From Luteitalea sp. (GTDB taxonomy: Bacteria > Acidobacteriota > Vicinamibacteria > Vicinamibacterales > Vicinamibacteraceae): a stretch of DNA of 64,000 nt. Below are positions 51,105 to 61,800 of the stretch, piece by piece. The stretch covers positions 62,001-126,000 of the forward strand of contig WHTZ01000003.1 of the NCBI GenBank assembly GCA_009377495.1. The letters are read 5' to 3'. A program made the translations under genes and the position numbers. Every line of letters begins with the position of its first letter. Position 1 is the stretch's first letter. The notes beneath the pieces were generated by a model. The model did no database searches. It was not told the origin of the DNA and saw nothing but the letters and a program-made list of their open reading frames with translations.

Positions 51105-54100
51105 TTAGCGCTTCGTGACCGTTTGATCCAAGCTCATGATCGCATTCGCGACGATGGCGTAGGAGGCGTGCTCGACCGCATCGAGGGAACTGTCCCTGGG
51201 ATACTCGCCGACCTGTAGCAGGGCTCTGGCACGTTCCGGCTCCCGCGAATACGCGTCCAGCTCCGAAGCGAAGATCGCTGTCAGGTGCTTCAGCACCTGA
51301 TCCTTCGGACGATAACCGGTCAGCTGGCGATAGGCAAAGGTGATCCGGTTTTCCGGCGTATCACCACCCTCCTTGATCATCCGTTCGGCGAGCACCCGCG
51401 CCGCTTCCACGAACTGCGGATCGTTCATGAGCACGAACGCTTGAAGCGGCGTGCTCGTGCTCTGGCGGAGGACCGTGCAGAAGTCGCGGGTCGGTGCATC
51501 AAACGTGGCCATGGAAGGGTGTGGAGAGGTACGCCGCCAGAACGTATACATACTGCGGCGGTAGAGCTTGTCGCCATGATCCTGCTCATAGGTTGTGAGA
51601 ACGTCGCTGAACGTATTCTTTTCTTCCCACAGGCCCTCAGGCTGATACGGCTTCACGCTGGGCCCCCCGATGCGCTCGACCAGAAGGCCACTGGACGCCA
51701 GGGCATTGTCGCGGATGAGCTCGGCTGGAAGCCGATGGCTCGGCCCGCGCGCCAGCAGCTGGTTGTCCGGATCCTTTTGGCGCTCTTTCAGCGTGGCGCG
51801 CGAGGACTGCCGATACGTGGCGCTCATAACTATGAGCTTCTGCATGTCCTTGACATTCCACCCTGAGTCGATGAATTCACGAGCCAGCCAGTCCAGCAGC
51901 TCAGGATGCGTGGGCAGCTCGCCCTGGTTCCCGAAGTCTCCGGGCGTTCCCACGATGCCACGGCCGAAGTAGTGCTGCCAGAAGCGATTGACCGTCACAC
52001 GGGCTGTCAGTGGGTTGTCCTGACTCACCAACCAGCGGGCGAGCCCCAGTCGGTTACCTGGCAGTGACTTATCGAAAGCGAGCACGGCAGCAGGCACGCC
52101 GGGGCCTACCTTCTCGCCCGGAGCGTCATACACGCCGCGCTCGAGGACGTGCGTGGCGCGCGGCTCCGGCAGATCGTCCATCACCATCACGCCCTCCAGG
52201 GCGTCCATGCGGCTGAACTTGGCGCGGCGGTAGGTCTCCAGCTTGTCCCGAAGAGCGCGGTATTTCGGGTCCTGATGTTCCAGGTAGTGATCGAGGAGCG
52301 CATGCTGACGGGCACCCCCACCATCCGACCGAGCCTCCGAGACCGATAGCTCCCCCGCCAGAACAGCTACCTCGAGCTCACTCAAGCGGCGCTCGTAAAT
52401 ACGCAGCTCGTCCATCAGAGAAAAGCCTTCACTAATCTCGAACGCATACTGGGGATAGCCGCCGATTCTGAGTTCCTTCGGGGCAATCCGAATTGACCGG
52501 CTCAACTGGTCGAAATCCACGGTCACGGCAGCAGGCTTTCCGTTGAGGTAGAGTTTCAATCCCTTGGCCCGGCTCGAGCCGTCGTACGTTACGGCGAGAT
52601 GGGTCCAGCGCTCGTCTGGCAGAGCCTGCCGCGCCGTCACCTGCACGAGGTCGGCCGGCAGCTTGCGCACCAGCCGGACCGACGGCCGTCCCTCTTTCAC
52701 ATGGATGTCGTAGCCGTAATAACCCTCGTTCTTCCCGGCCAGGTTGGAGAGCAGCGTGAGCTCGTATCCGGGCTCGGATGGGTTCACCCAGAAGCCAATC
52801 GAGAAGCGATCGGCACGGTCGAAGGCGGCGATCTCGCCGAGATCTGCTTTGTCGTAAGCCGTGAACTTAAAGGCTTGGGACATCTTGCCTGGTACAATCT
52901 CAGGCTCTCCGACTGCCTTGCCACGCGGCTGCGAAGCCTGGGCGTTGATGATGTGATCGTCTGGCATCTCGTCCAGGGGGTAATGAGCAAGCAGGCCTTG
53001 GGAAAGGTCGAGCGGCGCCAACTCGATGTCATCTCGCATGCCGCCGGTCACTTCCGCCTCGCGCGCTTCTAGCTGCTGCTCGTACCGCGTGATGTCCTCC
53101 TCCAAGCGCGCGAGATCGGCCGTGACCTCATCGTCCGCGAGCAAGACCTGTGGTCCGGAATTGCCGTCCTTCTGGACCAGGCCGTCCTCGTTGACGCTGT
53201 TGAAGAAGGCGAACATCCGGTAGTACTCCTTCTGGGAGATCGCATCGTACTTGTGATCGTGGCAGCGGGCGCACTGCAGCGTCAGACCTAGAAAAGCTGT
53301 TCCCGTCAGGTCAGTACGCTCCGCCGCATATTCGACCCGATACTCTTCCGGTACGATGCCTCCTTCCGAATTGAGCCGCGCGTTGCGGTAAAAGGCAGTC
53401 GCCAGCCGCTGTTCCTGAGTCGCATCCGGCAGCAGGTCGCCGGCCACCTGCCAGGTCACGAATTCGTCGAACGGCATGTTCTCGTTGAAGGCTTGGATCA
53501 CCCAATCTCGCCACGGCCACATCTGTCGGTAGCCGTCCTGCGAGTAACCGTGCGAGTCAGCGTACCGGGCGAGGTCGAGCCAGGGCATCGCCATACTCTC
53601 CCCGTAGTGGGTCGAGGCCAACAAGCGGTCCACAACCTTCTCGTACGCGTTCGCCGAGCGGTCGGCCAGGAAGGCGTCGATCTCCTCGATCGTGGGCGGG
53701 AGGCCGGTTAGATCCATGGTGACGCGACGCAGCAAGCGCTCCTTGTCGGCTTCAGGACTCGGCTTTAGGCCTTCCCTCTCCAACCGCGCCAGCGCAAAGT
53801 GGTCGATCTCGTTACGGACCCACTTCTGGTGCCCGACGTCCGGTAAGGCCGGCCGCTCGGGCGGGATGAAGGCCCAGTGGGGCTTGTATCCCGCTCCCTG
53901 CTCGATCCAGCGTGCCAGAACAGCGATTTCCTCCGGGGTCAGCGTCAGATTGCTGTCTGCCTGTGGCATGCGTTGATCCGGATCACTTGAGATGATCCGC
54001 GACCAGAGCTCGCTCTTCGACAGTTTGCCCGGCACGATGGCGCGCTTGTCCGGCGACTCCGGGAGCTCTCCTTTGGCCACGTCCTCCAGGTCGAGCCGCA

Positions 54101-54320
54101 GTCCTGCCTCGCGCTGACCCTGGTCGGGCCCGTGGCAGGCGAAGCACTTATCTGACAGGATGGGACGCACGTGCCAGTTGAAGTCGATCGTCTCGGGTAG
54201 GCGAGCCTCGGCCTCGACCACCTCGGGGGGCTTCTGAACACCACATCCGACCTGTGCCCACAAGACTGCGAGACAGACAGTCGTGGGCCATCTCAGGTCG
54301 TTCTTTCGCGGGGTAGACAT
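51105..54320 (-). CDS. PSCyt1-DUF1549-LamG-DUF1553 cytochrome protein (PSD1 family)
   Basis: 1071 aa. A hydrophobic start with Cys (AVLWAQVGCG) suggests a lipoprotein. Domains in order: PSCyt1 with heme motif CFACHG in ILSDKCFACHGPDQGQREAG (about 50-125); DUF1549/PSCyt2 (about 165-385) with LLRRVTMDLTGLPPTIEEID, GESMAMPWLDLARYADSHGY and CARCHDHKYD as a second CXXCH; a LamG jelly roll (about 450-640; RFSIGFWVNPSEPGYELTLL); and DUF1553/PSD1 (about 720-1050; RLGLARWLVSQDNPLTARVT, VNRFWQHYFGRGIVGTPGDF). Such proteins are widespread in Planctomycetes, Verrucomicrobia and Acidobacteria and probably oxidise polymer-derived substrates. It lies 3 nt downstream of the receptor stop codon. Confidence 0.94.
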   Translation of the reverse strand: MSTPRKNDLRWPTTVCLAVLWAQVGCGVQKPPEVVEAEARLPETIDFNWHVRPILSDKCFACHGPDQGQREAGLRLDLEDVAKGELPESPDKRAIVPGKLSKSELWSRIISSDPDQRMPQADSNLTLTPEEIAVLARWIEQGAGYKPHWAFIPPERPALPDVGHQKWVRNEIDHFALARLEREGLKPSPEADKERLLRRVTMDLTGLPPTIEEIDAFLADRSANAYEKVVDRLLASTHYGESMAMPWLDLARYADSHGYSQDGYRQMWPWRDWVIQAFNENMPFDEFVTWQVAGDLLPDATQEQRLATAFYRNARLNSEGGIVPEEYRVEYAAERTDLTGTAFLGLTLQCARCHDHKYDAISQKEYYRMFAFFNSVNEDGLVQKDGNSGPQVLLADDEVTADLARLEEDITRYEQQLEAREAEVTGGMRDDIELAPLDLSQGLLAHYPLDEMPDDHIINAQASQPRGKAVGEPEIVPGKMSQAFKFTAYDKADLGEIAAFDRADRFSIGFWVNPSEPGYELTLLSNLAGKNEGYYGYDIHVKEGRPSVRLVRKLPADLVQVTARQALPDERWTHLAVTYDGSSRAKGLKLYLNGKPAAVTVDFDQLSRSIRIAPKELRIGGYPQYAFEISEGFSLMDELRIYERRLSELEVAVLAGELSVSEARSDGGGARQHALLDHYLEHQDPKYRALRDKLETYRRAKFSRMDALEGVMVMDDLPEPRATHVLERGVYDAPGEKVGPGVPAAVLAFDKSLPGNRLGLARWLVSQDNPLTARVTVNRFWQHYFGRGIVGTPGDFGNQGELPTHPELLDWLAREFIDSGWNVKDMQKLIVMSATYRQSSRATLKERQKDPDNQLLARGPSHRLPAELIRDNALASSGLLVERIGGPSVKPYQPEGLWEEKNTFSDVLTTYEQDHGDKLYRRSMYTFWRRTSPHPSMATFDAPTRDFCTVLRQSTSTPLQAFVLMNDPQFVEAARVLAERMIKEGGDTPENRITFAYRQLTGYRPKDQVLKHLTAIFASELDAYSREPERARALLQVGEYPRDSSLDAVEHASYAIVANAIMSLDQTVTKR

Positions 54321-54323
54321 TCT

Positions 54324-57300
54324 TCAAAAACCAATGCGCAAACCGAATCGAATAATGCGCTCCCCCTGAGCGCTCGTGATCTCAGAATAACCGCCCAGTG
54401 CTTCGACCGTGCCGTCGGGATTCAGTGTCATATTACTCACGTTGGTGCCTGGATTTCCAAACTGGGGCGTGTTGGTGAGATTGAAAACCTCCGTGCGAAA
54501 CTGGATGTTAACATTTTGGCTCATCTGAAAGTTGCGAAACAAGCCAAAATCCCAGCTGGCTACGCCGGGTCCACGTAGAATGTTGAAACCGGCCGTACCG
54601 AAGCGCGGCTCGTTGATCGGAGCGAAGGCCAGCGGGTCAAAATAGGGCTGGCCGGGGCCCACCCCGCCCAGGATCTCCACCTCGGGCTTTACTTGATCGG
54701 CCCGCTGCGAGCTCTCGGGAGCGTTCAGGGACGCCGCCGAGGCGGTAACACCGAAGGGCGTTCCACTATAAAAACTGAGGATGCCGTTCACCTGCCAGCC
54801 GCTGACCAGCGCGTTGGTGAAGCGCCCAGCGCTCGCAAGCCAGCGTCGTCCCCTGCCGAAGGGAAGCTCGAGGATGTGGTTGATTTGCAGATTGTGGGTG
54901 CGGTCGAAGCCGCTCACAGCGCGGTTCAAGTGGTAAAACTCAGGAATATTGATACGCAATGTATTGTCGCTGTTATCAAGGCCACTGCTGGCGATGGACT
55001 TACCCCAGGTATACGCGACATCCAGAGAAAAGCCGTCACTGAACCGGCGCTGAAGGCGGGCCTGCAAGGAATCATAGTGGGTGCCCCCAATGGGCGTGAC
55101 CAGCCGTGCACGGGCCGTACGGCCAAATTGTTGAAAGAGCTGCTGCCCGGCCTGCCCCGTCCCGATGGGGGCCCAGTTCAGTTCCCGTAGTCCTATCTGA
55201 CGAACCTGGCGCGTGGCCACGTATCCCACTTCGCCGACAAAGTCCCACTTCAACCTCTTTTGCAGGGTTAGATTCCACGACTGGACATAGCCCCGATCGA
55301 ATTTAGTGTCGATAGTGGAAGCTCCAATGTCCGGTGGAATATCGATAACTCCGTCGCCAAATCCGGGTGTGGGAATCGATGGAATACCGTCAGCCAATCG
55401 GCCCACAGGCGTCCATGAGTTGGGACCATCATTGGCCAATTCCACGATGGAAGGATAGTTATGGAGAAACGGTCGGGAAAGGGGATAGGGGTCGTTGGTG
55501 ATTCCATAACCGGCCCGGACGACCCACGTATCGCTGGGCCGATAGGCGATGCCCGCGCGCGGGGCAAAGAGTGTCTTGCTCATCTTCACGCCTAGGTTTC
55601 TGGGGACTGCGCCAAAACCACCCACCAACACTTGGTTCGTCTCCCAATCATAGCGCTCCACGCCACGATCGCCCCGTGTGGGCATGGGGAAGTACTCCCA
55701 TCGGGTCCCATAGGATATGGTGAGCTTCCGGTTGACCTGCCAGCGGTCGCGGACATAAAAACTGTAGCTCCAATTGCGGGTCCGGTACGGAACCTCCGTC
55801 ACGATAGTCTTGCCCACGGTGTTCGGGAGTCCCAGCAGGAAGCTGGCGAAGCCGTTGACCTGGGAGGTGGAGGGGCTCAGCAGGCGGCATCCTCCTTTGC
55901 CGTCCGGTTGTGCGCACAGCTGGGTCGGCCCCGTTGCAAAACTGAATCTCCCGCGCGGGCCGGTGCTGCGCCCTCCAATCCCTGCCAGTTCCGGCTCGGC
56001 AAAGTGGTTCATGTGCTGGTTATAGAGATCGAGACCCCAGCGTAGCTCATGAGTCCGCGATGTCCATGTGAAGTTGGCCACGTACTGGTACTGATCGTTA
56101 TTACGGGTATAGGGCATGAACGCTTCAGTGACACCTAAAGGACTGTAGCCGGGGATATCGAAGCGGGGCCACCCGCCCTGCCATGGCTCCGGCCCGTTGG
56201 TGCCCGGTATATTCAGAAACTCGAGGCCAATGTTCTCCCCGTACCCAACATTGCGGGAATCCGTGATGAAGCGGACAAATCCAAAATTGGCGTCGGCAAC
56301 GAACGTGGGACTAAAGATGTAGGTGGCCCCAACGGAAACGTTGTAGGTATTCCCCCCGCCGGTGCCAGAGTTGCCGCCCCCGCCTCCGAACGACGTGAGG
56401 GCGTCACCGACGAGCTCCTCGCCAAACAACGTGGGCTGGACGTTACTGTAATCGAGCACGCTGAAGCGACCAAAGAGGTTCAGGCTGGCCGTGGCATTCC
56501 AGTCGACTTTGGTGTCAAGGGTCGCGCGATCAAAAGTCGAGGCCCCAGACGCAAAGTAATTGTTCGCGTCCGGAAAGCTGCCGTCCGGATTGGGAAGGTT
56601 GGGCAACGGCACCTGAGAGATGATCTTTTGGACGATCGGATCCTTGCGGGCATCCGGAATGCTATTGCTGGGGAAAGGCGTTCGATCAGAACCGTCCGGA
56701 TTCCCGGTCAGCGGATCGTAGATGACGGTGTCGGAGCTGGAGAAATCGCCGTTGCGGATCGCGTCGGTCGGCACCGAGCCGATAAGGCTTGCGTTTCGGC
56801 CGTCATGGGTCCCTTCATAGCTGACGAAAAAGAAACCCTTGTTCAGCTTGATGGGTCCACCCAGGGCCCCGCCCCATTGATTGAATATGAACTTACCCTT
56901 TTCTCTATCCGTCGGGAAAAAGAAGTTCCGGGCCCGCAGATGCTGATTGTGATGGTAGCCAAAGGTGGCCCCATGAAATTCGTTGGTTCCACTCTTCAAC
57001 TGCACATTGATGGCGGCTCCGCCGGCCAGACCCTGTTCAGCATCAAAGCTGTTGGTGACGATGTTGACGCTTTGAATCGCCTCCAGGGATGGAACATAGG
57101 CGGTAATGTGGGGCAACCATGGATCGGCCGAGGTGGCGCCGTCGATCCGGGTGTTATTGATGCTGGAGCTGACGCCGTTGACTCCAAAACGCAGCGAGCG
57201 AGACGGGTTGGTTTGGATGGAGTGCACTTCCTCAGGCGGGTTCAAGCCCGGAAGAGTCTTCATCAGGTGTTGATAGTTCCTTCCCAGAGGGACGGGTAAG

Positions 57301-57770
57301 TTCACGAGCTTTACAGCGGAAACCTCACCTCGCACCTCCGCCCGATCCGTCTGCAGGAGGGGCGTGTCAGCGGCCACCACGACTGTCTCAGTCAGGTCAG
57401 CCACGCCCAGCGTCGCGTCGACACGCGCCACCGAGTTGAGCTCGACCGGCACGCCGTCGCGCTCGAACGTTTCGAATCCGGCGAGGGCCACCCGGATGGT
57501 GTAGGTGCCCGTGGGCACGGTGGAGAACGTGAAGCTCCCCGTATTGTCGGTCACCTCCTCGCGAGTCACGTTCCGTTCCTTGTGTGTGATTGTGACCGTG
57601 GCGCCCGGCACCCCCCGGCGGGTGTCGTCGGTCACGTTTCCCACGATGGACCCGTAGAGCACCTGGGCATGTACGGGTACAGGAGCCGCCACGACGAGCG
57701 CCACGGCAGACCAGCTCACGGCGCACCACATGGAACGCGCAGTGCAAAAGACTCGCATGTGCATGTCCAT
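54324..57770 (-). CDS. Oar-like TonB-dependent receptor heading the PSCyt/DUF1501 operon
   Basis: 1148 aa from the ATG at 57770 (MDMHMRVFCTARS), which is directly before a signal peptide ending APVPVHAQ; the open frame upstream to 58010 has no similarity. The regulatory-like domain is GNVTDDTRRGVPGATVTITH, VPTGTYTIRVALAGFE; the plug includes LRFGVNGVSSSINNTRIDGA, INVQLKSGTNEFHGATFGYH; and the barrel ends in ERIIRFGLRIGF. A cysteine pair in a loop (QLCAQPDGKGGCRLL) is unusual. Three nucleotides separate it from the DUF1553 gene, so it almost certainly imports or binds the substrate oxidised by the downstream proteins. A 16-bp tandem repeat lies 109-140 bp upstream. Confidence 0.92.
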   Translation of the reverse strand: MDMHMRVFCTARSMWCAVSWSAVALVVAAPVPVHAQVLYGSIVGNVTDDTRRGVPGATVTITHKERNVTREEVTDNTGSFTFSTVPTGTYTIRVALAGFETFERDGVPVELNSVARVDATLGVADLTETVVVAADTPLLQTDRAEVRGEVSAVKLVNLPVPLGRNYQHLMKTLPGLNPPEEVHSIQTNPSRSLRFGVNGVSSSINNTRIDGATSADPWLPHITAYVPSLEAIQSVNIVTNSFDAEQGLAGGAAINVQLKSGTNEFHGATFGYHHNQHLRARNFFFPTDREKGKFIFNQWGGALGGPIKLNKGFFFVSYEGTHDGRNASLIGSVPTDAIRNGDFSSSDTVIYDPLTGNPDGSDRTPFPSNSIPDARKDPIVQKIISQVPLPNLPNPDGSFPDANNYFASGASTFDRATLDTKVDWNATASLNLFGRFSVLDYSNVQPTLFGEELVGDALTSFGGGGGNSGTGGGNTYNVSVGATYIFSPTFVADANFGFVRFITDSRNVGYGENIGLEFLNIPGTNGPEPWQGGWPRFDIPGYSPLGVTEAFMPYTRNNDQYQYVANFTWTSRTHELRWGLDLYNQHMNHFAEPELAGIGGRSTGPRGRFSFATGPTQLCAQPDGKGGCRLLSPSTSQVNGFASFLLGLPNTVGKTIVTEVPYRTRNWSYSFYVRDRWQVNRKLTISYGTRWEYFPMPTRGDRGVERYDWETNQVLVGGFGAVPRNLGVKMSKTLFAPRAGIAYRPSDTWVVRAGYGITNDPYPLSRPFLHNYPSIVELANDGPNSWTPVGRLADGIPSIPTPGFGDGVIDIPPDIGASTIDTKFDRGYVQSWNLTLQKRLKWDFVGEVGYVATRQVRQIGLRELNWAPIGTGQAGQQLFQQFGRTARARLVTPIGGTHYDSLQARLQRRFSDGFSLDVAYTWGKSIASSGLDNSDNTLRINIPEFYHLNRAVSGFDRTHNLQINHILELPFGRGRRWLASAGRFTNALVSGWQVNGILSFYSGTPFGVTASAASLNAPESSQRADQVKPEVEILGGVGPGQPYFDPLAFAPINEPRFGTAGFNILRGPGVASWDFGLFRNFQMSQNVNIQFRTEVFNLTNTPQFGNPGTNVSNMTLNPDGTVEALGGYSEITSAQGERIIRFGLRIGF

Positions 57771-58371
57771 CTCGCTTAAATTGCGACCCCTCCGGGGTGC
57801 CGTCACAACGCAAAGCGGTCTGTCAATGGCAAAATCCGGCCTAGTGTACCGTACCAGTGGTGCGAGTGTCGAGCACAATGCCATGACAGTGCAGTGCCAC
57901 GACAGTCTAGGGCGTTCCGCCGACGCGTCAAAGAGAAAAGAAATCAGAAGATATCGATAGATCCCAAAAGCGGAGTGTCTTCCTTTGGGCGGGTGACCGG
58001 CAAGGGCCACTGCCTAGGCCGCTTCGCTCTTAGGCGACAAAACGTGCCGCTTTTCGGGCTCGTCTCGTCCTGATTCATCCCCGGCGGGTATGGTGGCCGC
58101 TGGCGGGCCATGCGCCTCCTTATCAATCGAAATAATATGAAGGCAGTAATAGCTGCTAAAACAGCTTAAGCACGCTCGATCCCTACCTTATTGACAAGCA
58201 AAAAAACAGCAACTAGACAGTATATGACACCCTTTTGAAGTTTGTGAGAAATTGCCTGCGGAAAGCCTCTGGGCTTCGATCTGGCGGCGAGGTGGAGGAA
58301 GAATGCAACCTTTGAAAAGCCTGCGAACACGGCTGGCCATTGCCTTAAGTGGTCGTTGTAAGGAGGGAGAT
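57771..58371. other. Upstream region of the receptor operon with a 16-bp tandem repeat
   Basis: About 600 bp with no supported gene. Two adjacent 16-bp units (57879-57894 and 57895-57910) share TGCCAYGACAGT and may bind a regulator of the receptor operon. Elsewhere the sequence is more AT-rich than the genes around it, fitting promoter DNA. Confidence 0.45.
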
Positions 58372-58511
58372 TCGATGCGGCGCGTACGGCACACGTGGAA
58401 GAGCTTGAGCGTCTGCGCCTCGATGCCCTTGGCGGCATCGATCACCATGACGACGCTGTCGACTGCAAGCAGCGTCCGATAGGTGTCTTCGCTGAAGTCC
58501 TGGTGGCTGAG
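58372..58511 (-). pseudogene. Fragment of prfC (peptide chain release factor 3 G domain)
   Basis: The reverse strand reads [20 protein letters not shown] then [20 protein letters not shown], matching the RF3 GTPase domain (G3 end [13 protein letters not shown] and the following helix, normally IEAQT.KLF.VCR.R). Only about 45 codons remain, without the P-loop before or the NKxD motif after, so it cannot be functional. RF3 is normally a single-copy gene of about 530 codons. The relic lies alone between two divergent receptor genes. Confidence 0.75.
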
Positions 58512-58824
58512 CAGAAGCTTCCTTAACGTTTTGAATCACACTCAGTTGGAACCCGTCGCGTACGCATTTCTGTAACTTTCTTGCGCACTTACATAAACCG
58601 CGAGTGTTGACGCGAATATGCGTCGCGCGTAGTACTGAAGGTCTTCCTTTCCTTGTTCCGGGAGGGCGTCAATGGACGCGTTGTTGGGCATGTGCGTGTC
58701 TTGAACGACCGTGTGCGCTGCCACCGAGGTCTCACGGCCACACGCCGCGCTCTGAAAGAGGACGCCTCGAACGGGCCAGCCCGTCGGATGGTCGCACCGC
58801 GGACACTGTGTTTGGGAGGAAACG
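58512..58824. other. Leader region of the receptor gene at 58825
   Basis: About 310 bp without a supported gene. It should contain the promoter of the Oar-like gene; GGGAGGAAACG immediately precedes its ATG. No riboswitch or operator was recognised. Confidence 0.4.
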
Positions 58825-61800
58825 ATGGGAACAAGATTTGGCTCTGCACGCTTGCTTGTTTCGTGTGTGTTTTCTCTAACTGCCTGCCTGACCACGCCAT
58901 CTGTCGTATTCGCCCAGGACCGAGGCGCGATCACCGGCATGGTCACCGACGCCACCGGCGGAGTGCTGCCTGGGGTCGACGTAACGGCCAGAAATATCGC
59001 GACTGGCTTGGTGCAGAGCACCGTTACCGGAGACGACGGCACCTACGACATCCCCTACCTGCCTGTGGGAAACTACACGGTGACCGCGGAAATACCCAGC
59101 TTTCGTACCGCGGCGGCACCTAACGTCACCGTAAACGTGGGTGCCACAGCTCGGTTAGACTTCCGATTGGAGGTGGGTGAGATCACGGAAGTCGTCGAGG
59201 TCGCTCCTGCGACGCCCCTGCTTCAAACCGAGCGCACCGACCTCGGTATGACGTTCGATTCTCAGAAGATCCTGCAACTTCCACTCTCTCTCACTGGCGG
59301 ACTGCGGAATAATCTGGAGTTCGTTGCTCTCGTTCCGGGCGTGATCGCCACTCCAGGGGACAATGCGAGCTTGCGGATCGGAGGTGGTCTTTCAACAGGG
59401 CACAGCATGCTCCTCGACGGCGCAGAAGCCGCGAGTGAACGACGAAATGACCCCGGGTTTCAGTCTGTCAGCACAGAGGCAATCGGCGAATTTCGGGTGA
59501 TGACCAGCAATTATTCAGCCGAGTACGGCCGGACAGCAAATGGCATCATTAATTTCACCACGAAATCTGGCACCAATGACTTGCACGGCTCGCTGTTCGA
59601 GTTTTTCCGGGACGACGCGTTCAACGCCAGGGGCTTCTTCAACGAGGAGACGCCTGTATTGCGACAGCATATCTATGGCGGAAGCATAGGAGGTCCGGTC
59701 TCTATCCCGAAAGTCTTGAATGGCCGTGATAGAGCATTCTTCTTTTTCGCTCTTGAACGTTCCCACCATCGCGCTGGAGCCCCTTCGGGCTTGGTCTCTC
59801 TACCTCCCCTGGCCATGCGGGAGGGCGACTTTCGTGAATGGAAGGACGCCGCCGGCAATATCATCCCTATTTACGATCCCGCCACAACCGGCATCGAGGG
59901 CGGTGCGGTTGTACGCGATCAGTTTAGCTGCCAAGGCCAGCTCAACGTCATCTGCCCAGACCGCATCGATCCTGTAGCGCAATTCCTGAACAACCTATTG
60001 CCTCCACCCGAGCTTTCAGACCTTCTCAACAACACTCGAGCGGTGGGTAACCCCGGTTCCAATCAGGACGTCTATTCGATCAAGGGCGACTACGTCTTTT
60101 CCGCAAACAATCGCGTGAACGGTCTTTTCAGCCGACAAGCTTTTGATTCGCCTGACCCGATAGGGCCGATTCCGGGTCCCCTGGGGGACAATTTCAAGTC
60201 TTTTGGCGTGACGCGATTCTATCGAATCAGTCACGATTCCGTCCTCCGCCCGAACCTCGTCAATCACTTTACTTTCGGCTGGAACAAGCGGGAGATCGGC
60301 GAAGAACACCCCCAACGCCTGACCGAGGACCAACGAAGCGTGATCCAACTGAAGGGGGCAACCGGAGACCCGACAGCGCCCTCTGTCTACATTTTAGGGG
60401 ACGGCTACCCGAGATTGAACTTCTGGGTGAACACCGCCTCTCCCAGCCGCACCCTCAGCATCAACGAGCAACTCTCCTGGACCAAGGGACGGCATGGCTT
60501 CAAGTTTGGGTTTACGTATCTCCGCCAGGATTATCGGCGCATCGACTGTAACGGCTGCGCGGGCGAGGCCGGCTTCAGCAGGGCTGTCACGGGCTTGCCT
60601 GCGGCTTCCGGTGTGACGGGATCGTCATATGCCTCTTTTCTCCTCGGTCTGCCGAGCTCCGGCTTTTACAATTTTGGGGGCGATTTCAGTTTTGGACAGC
60701 CCTATTACGCCTGGTATGTCCAGGACGATTTTCGGGTGACTCCGAGACTGACCCTCAATCTCGGACTGCGGTACGAAATCCCGGTGCCGAAGAGCGAGAA
60801 GGATGGCCAGAATTCCAACCTTTGCCTCACCTGTCCCAATCCAGCCGCCGGGGGCATTCCGGGCGCAATGGAGTTCGCAGGAGAAGGAGCTGGCCGGACG
60901 GGCCAAGAGCGCTTCACGGATACCCGCTACAACGCTTGGGGCCCGCGCATGGGCATTGCCTATCGCATGCTGGACGACACGGTCATCCGCGCCGGCGGTG
61001 GGATCTTCTACGTGCCGATGCGGGAAGGAGGCAATGCCGATCGCGGCGTGCAAGGCTTTGGAGGGAACTTCCAAGTCGCGTCGCCCGATGGCATCTCTCC
61101 TGCCTTCACATTGGACAAGGGATTTCCTTCCGCCGAGAAGCCCCCGCTCATAGACCCAGGACTGAACCTCTTTGGCTCACCGTACTATCAAGCGCCCGAG
61201 GCTGGGCGAGCGCCCTACATGGGTGACTGGAATCTTACCGTCGAACAGGGCCTCGGCGCCAACACGGTTATCAGAGCAAGCTACCAGGGTAATGCGGGAG
61301 TAAAGCTCTTCGCGAATCGAGAGCTTCTCAATCAGGTTGACCCCCGGTTTCTGTCCCTTGGCGAGCTACTCTTCCTGCCCATCGGCTCCGAGGCAGCCCG
61401 TGACGCAGGAATTCCGCTGCCGTGGTCCGACTTTCCCCTGGACCGTAGCGTCGGTCAAGCGTTGCGACCGTTTCCGCAGTATACCGGCATCGACCGCATC
61501 ATCGATGCGGACGTCACCGGGCACAGCACCTATCATGCTCTCACTGTCAGTGCAGAACGTCGCTTTGCAGACGGTCTGTCGTTTCTGACCTCTTACACTT
61601 TCGGGAAACTGATCTCCAACGTGCAGGGAGAGAATCCAGCGTTGGGCGGCTTCCTCGCCAACGGCGATGTGGGCACTCAGAACGACTATGACCGTCGCGC
61701 AGACAAGGCCGTGAGCAACCAAGACGTGCCGCATCGTCTCGTCATCAGTTACGTCTATGAGCTACCAATTGGAAGAGGGAAGAAATATCTGGCCGATGCA

